DNA of 64,000 bases from positions 57,528-121,527 of the forward strand of contig DAIDBD010000050.1 of NCBI GenBank assembly GCA_027310305.1, written 5' to 3'. This stretch comes from Herminiimonas sp. Its GTDB lineage: Bacteria; Pseudomonadota; Gammaproteobacteria; Burkholderiales; Burkholderiaceae_D. Below the pieces are notes generated by a model, which saw nothing but the letters and a program-made list of their open reading frames with translations, ran no database searches and was not told the origin of the DNA. The position numbers and the translations under genes were made by a program. Below, in pieces: positions 61,264-64,000 of the stretch (positions are counted from its first letter, which is position 1; every line of letters starts with the position of its first letter).

Positions 61264-63396
61264 TCAACCGCGCCTGCCGGATTGCTTTTCTTCTTCAACC
61301 GGCTCGGACACCTCCGGCAACGCTGCTTCCTCTGTCGGCTCGTGTTTCTCGGGGAACAAAAATGAATGCGGCGAGGCGGTGAAACGCCGCAATACCGCAC
61401 GAAATACCAGCCGCCGGATCCGTGCCGGCACTTCGCGCGCGCGCAACGCCAGCGTCAGTGCGCAACCGAACGCCACGCCGACGTTCAGCAATCCGATCAT
61501 GACGATGCCGCCCATTGCAAGCCAGAATTCCGGCGTGCCGAGCACGCTCCAGCCCAGGCTGCTTGCGGCAGCTGTCAAGGTCCCGGTTGCCAGCGTCACA
61601 TGCCGCACATCCAGCGGCACACCGAAAAATTGCGCGATAACCGGCGTCATCCCCAACAGCAGCGCAAGCGACACGTTGCCGACAATGTCCGCGACATGAC
61701 GTTCCAGCCATCGTGCCCAGCGCTCTGCACGCATGGCTCCCAATGCATGCACCAGACGGCGATGATGCGACAGCGCTTCGCGCAGCCGGCGCAGTGCAAA
61801 CCAGTTATCGGCAAATCCTGCGATCAGGCTGGCAACCCAGAGCAATATGCCGGTGAACGCGGCAAACAGCGGCGTGGCGCCGAGCATGGACAGATCGCGC
61901 AGGCCGGCATGGGCTTTGTCGAGATGCATCAACGGCGCGCCCGACAGCATCAGGACGGCAAGCGACACCACCAGCATGGTTGGAATCACCGCGATCAGAT
62001 TGCCGAACACCGCGGCCGCTTGAGAGCGCAACAGCAATGCGATTTCCGACAGCAGCGCGCGCAACCCGTCCACGGTATCCAGCGCGCCCATTTTGGCAGC
62101 CAGCGCCGGTGCGGTCACGGCAGGCTGCTTGGTGGCCAGCGCACCGCCCAGCGCAGAAATTGTCAGGAAGCTCGCTGCATAATTCAACGATGCGAACAAG
62201 CCTTCGAAAAATCGCGCCAGACCGGCGCCGGACAGCGCCAGTTTTCCCAATACGGTCAGCGTCGTGATGACGCCGCCGCCGCATGCCGCCTTCAACAGCG
62301 CACGATATTCGGCGCGATCCCGGGCGATGTATTGTTCGCCGTGATCGGCATTGCGCTCGACCATCTTGCGCGCCAACAGTGAAAAACTGCGTCCGACCAG
62401 TCCGCTTACCGTCGAACGATGATGATGCGCGTTGATCAAGTCGGCCAGCAGTGCCTGGACCTGCGCCATGCCCTGCGCGGTATGCGAACGGGCCGCGCGC
62501 AGATCGATCAGGCGCGCCATCCGCGTCAGTTGGGAACGCATGCGTTCGATGTGATACACCAGTCCGACCGACACGCCGTATTCATCCAGATGCGCATAGA
62601 TGCGATCGGTTTGCGCCTGGCAGACCGCAATCAGCATGCGCACGCTGCGCAGCGCGGATTCGTCCTGCGCGCCGGCCATTAAATATTTTTCCAGTTCGCG
62701 CCGCAATGACATGAAGGGCGTCGCCTGCAACGCCAGCCTGGGTTGCAGCCGCTGCTGAAAAGCCGGACTGATGCCGACCGATAGAATCATCGTCGCCAGG
62801 TACAGCAATGCTTCGTCGATCTGCTGCCTGTAGCCGTGCGCTATCGCTTCATCGGCGCCCAATCTCCAGAGGCGCGACAAGGTCTTGTGGTCCAGCGCAA
62901 GCAGCCAGTCGGCATCGGCGGGTTCGGGAAACATCGCCGTAAACAATGCGGACAGATCCAAATGCGCCGGCGGCCTGGGCAACACCATCTTGATGATCCG
63001 CTCCGACAGTTCGCTGAAAAAGGCCGGCTCGCGCGACAAGCCGGTCGCCGAAAACAGTTCGGGGCCGACCGCCTCGCGCAAGGTTTTCTGCAACGTCGCC
63101 TGCACCACCCGTCTTACCTCTTTATGCGCATCGAGCCAATCGAGCAGAAAGCGCGTGCGCCGATATTTGACGCGCCGCCAGGCGCCTTCTTCCAGCAACG
63201 AGACCTTCGGTTCGCGACGCACCCATTCCGTCACGTCGATCATCCAGTTGGCGCGTTCGTTCCATGGTGCGAAAGGATTGGCGCGGCGCATCAGCGCGTC
63301 GACTTGCGATGCATATTCCAGATGACGCCCGGGTTTAAGCGCGCCGCGGCGGAATCTGCGCCACACGGCCCAGATCCTGAGTAAGAATATTTTCAT
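61264..63396 (-). CDS. SpecificRecomb (Gcr-type) family membrane protein
   Basis: 710 residues. Matches the family annotated 'site-specific recombinase' after a gonococcal protein: PFAPWNERANWMIDVTEWVR, RRTRFLLDWLDAHKEVRRVV, SLLARKMVERNADHGEQYIA and RAEYRALLKAACGGGVITTL. The C-terminal half (about 385-680) has several long hydrophobic segments (FLTISALGGALATKQPA, IAVIPTMLVVSLAVLMLSGA, VIAQFFGVPLDVRHVT), which is unlike any recombinase. So it is probably an integral membrane protein of unknown function. Divergent from moxR. Confidence 0.82.
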   Translation of the reverse strand: MKIFLLRIWAVWRRFRRGALKPGRHLEYASQVDALMRRANPFAPWNERANWMIDVTEWVRREPKVSLLEEGAWRRVKYRRTRFLLDWLDAHKEVRRVVQATLQKTLREAVGPELFSATGLSREPAFFSELSERIIKMVLPRPPAHLDLSALFTAMFPEPADADWLLALDHKTLSRLWRLGADEAIAHGYRQQIDEALLYLATMILSVGISPAFQQRLQPRLALQATPFMSLRRELEKYLMAGAQDESALRSVRMLIAVCQAQTDRIYAHLDEYGVSVGLVYHIERMRSQLTRMARLIDLRAARSHTAQGMAQVQALLADLINAHHHRSTVSGLVGRSFSLLARKMVERNADHGEQYIARDRAEYRALLKAACGGGVITTLTVLGKLALSGAGLARFFEGLFASLNYAASFLTISALGGALATKQPAVTAPALAAKMGALDTVDGLRALLSEIALLLRSQAAAVFGNLIAVIPTMLVVSLAVLMLSGAPLMHLDKAHAGLRDLSMLGATPLFAAFTGILLWVASLIAGFADNWFALRRLREALSHHRRLVHALGAMRAERWARWLERHVADIVGNVSLALLLGMTPVIAQFFGVPLDVRHVTLATGTLTAAASSLGWSVLGTPEFWLAMGGIVMIGLLNVGVAFGCALTLALRAREVPARIRRLVFRAVLRRFTASPHSFLFPEKHEPTEEAALPEVSEPVEEEKQSGRRG

Positions 63397-63536
63397 GGGG
63401 ATTCAACAGTTTTCAAAAAAATAGCGGGTTGTGGGTGCGCATGCAAAGCTACACTTTATTGACAGAGGAAACCGGATACTTGCAAACTATTTCTCGCTTA
63501 TACTGGAATTTATTTTATTCCTGATGACACAGAGCT

Positions 63537-64000
63537 ATGCGACAAGACACACGCTTCGAAGGTTCCCAAAGTTACGTTGCCACCGATGATTTGAAACTGG
63601 CCGTCAATGCCGCATTGACGCTACAGCGTCCGCTGCTGATCAAGGGCGAGCCGGGCACCGGCAAGACCATGCTGGCCGAAGAAGTGGCGGCAGCGCTGAA
63701 TATGCCGCTGCTGCAGTGGCATATCAAATCGACGACCAAGGCGCAACAGGGCTTGTACGAATACGACGCGGTGTCGCGACTGCGCGATTCGCAACTGGGC
63801 GACGAGCGGGTCAAGGATATTCACAACTACATCGTCAAGGGCGTGCTGTGGCAGGCGTTCACCGCGAATGAACAGGTGGTGCTGCTGATCGATGAAATCG
63901 ACAAGGCAGACATCGAATTTCCGAACGACTTGCTGCGCGAACTCGACCGGATGGAATTTTACGTTTATGAAACGCGTGAAATGGTCGTCGCGAAACATCG
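63537..64000 (+). CDS. MoxR family AAA+ ATPase, N-terminal part (runs off the window)
   Basis: 154 complete codons from ATG 63537 to the window edge. AAA+ ATPase: RPLLIKGEPGTGKTMLAEEV (Walker A), QWHIKSTTKAQQGLYEYDAV, VVLLIDEIDKADIEFPNDLL (Walker B) and RELDRMEFYVYET. MoxR proteins are chaperone-like ATPases, usually next to a von Willebrand factor A protein gene, which would lie beyond the edge. The C-terminal lid is missing only because the window ends. Confidence 0.9.
   Translation, partial: MRQDTRFEGSQSYVATDDLKLAVNAALTLQRPLLIKGEPGTGKTMLAEEVAAALNMPLLQWHIKSTTKAQQGLYEYDAVSRLRDSQLGDERVKDIHNYIVKGVLWQAFTANEQVVLLIDEIDKADIEFPNDLLRELDRMEFYVYETREMVVAKH

Noticed and set aside
61264..63396. Family name 'site-specific recombinase' as sign of a mobile element
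   Set aside because: No att-like repeats, no phage or transposon genes nearby, and the protein has membrane segments; housekeeping neighbours on both sides.

Overview
The window looks like chromosome from a betaproteobacterium of the order Burkholderiales, most probably family Oxalobacteraceae (Herminiimonas/Herbaspirillum/Collimonas-like). This is inferred from the protein families and gene orders: aat-bpt-pyrD, urtABCDE-ureDABCEFG, rsxB-nth, a DUF349 protein of about 860 residues, the SpecificRecomb membrane protein and the PHA phasin/depolymerase pair. I saw no rRNA, tRNA, CRISPR array, insertion sequence or prophage. Genus is not proven from sequence alone.

Layout. (1) 0-13.7 kb is an envelope and stress region. 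It holds an AsmA-like fragment, two DUF3494 (ice-binding-like) lipoproteins, three OmpA-type proteins, glycine-zipper and DUF4398 proteins, a collagen-like lipoprotein, a patatin phospholipase, and several membrane peptides of 48-79 residues (DUF3096, lmo0937-like, DUF3309). (2) 12.3-18 kb is a signalling patch: two paralogous Crp/Fnr-like regulators, a wecB pseudogene between them, a soluble hybrid histidine kinase and a REC-PAS protein with no output domain. (3) 18-31.4 kb is mostly housekeeping: ammonium transporter, both N-degron leucyltransferases (aat, bpt), pyrD, an aldo/keto reductase, dgkA, an FMN-dependent lactate dehydrogenase divergent from an IclR regulator, a PBP7-type endopeptidase, a four-gene run of nitroreductase, thioesterase, EamA exporter and histone-deacetylase-like amidohydrolase, and a phasin. 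(4) 31.4-34.3 kb is a divergent Fe3+-type ABC permease/ATPase pair without a binding protein. (5) 37.2-48.2 kb is an 11 kb urea locus: the five-gene urea ABC importer followed directly by the whole nickel urease cluster, behind a candidate sigma-54 promoter. (6) 48-64 kb holds a CinA-like protein, EI24 protein, FKBP, acyl-CoA-binding protein, hydroxyacid dehydrogenase, Na+/H+ antiporter-like protein, fdxA plus a ferredoxin-NADP reductase, PHA depolymerase, rsxB-nth, GFA and RutE-like proteins, two small cytochromes c, the SpecificRecomb protein and the start of a MoxR ATPase.

How it fits together. Nitrogen scavenging is the main theme: urea uptake (Urt), hydrolysis to ammonia (Ure) and ammonium transport (AmtB), with a candidate sigma-54 element before urtA and an NtrC-like half-palindrome before amtB. 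Carbon storage is represented by the phasin and the depolymerase, whose upstream regions both carry TGCA-rich inverted repeats. The envelope island and its two ice-binding-like proteins suggest adaptation to cold or surfaces, but that is inference. No clearly new multi-gene system was proven. The best candidates for a second look are the Crp/hybrid-kinase/REC-PAS module, the envelope island with very small membrane proteins and a probable ATT start codon, and the binding-protein-less ABC pair.
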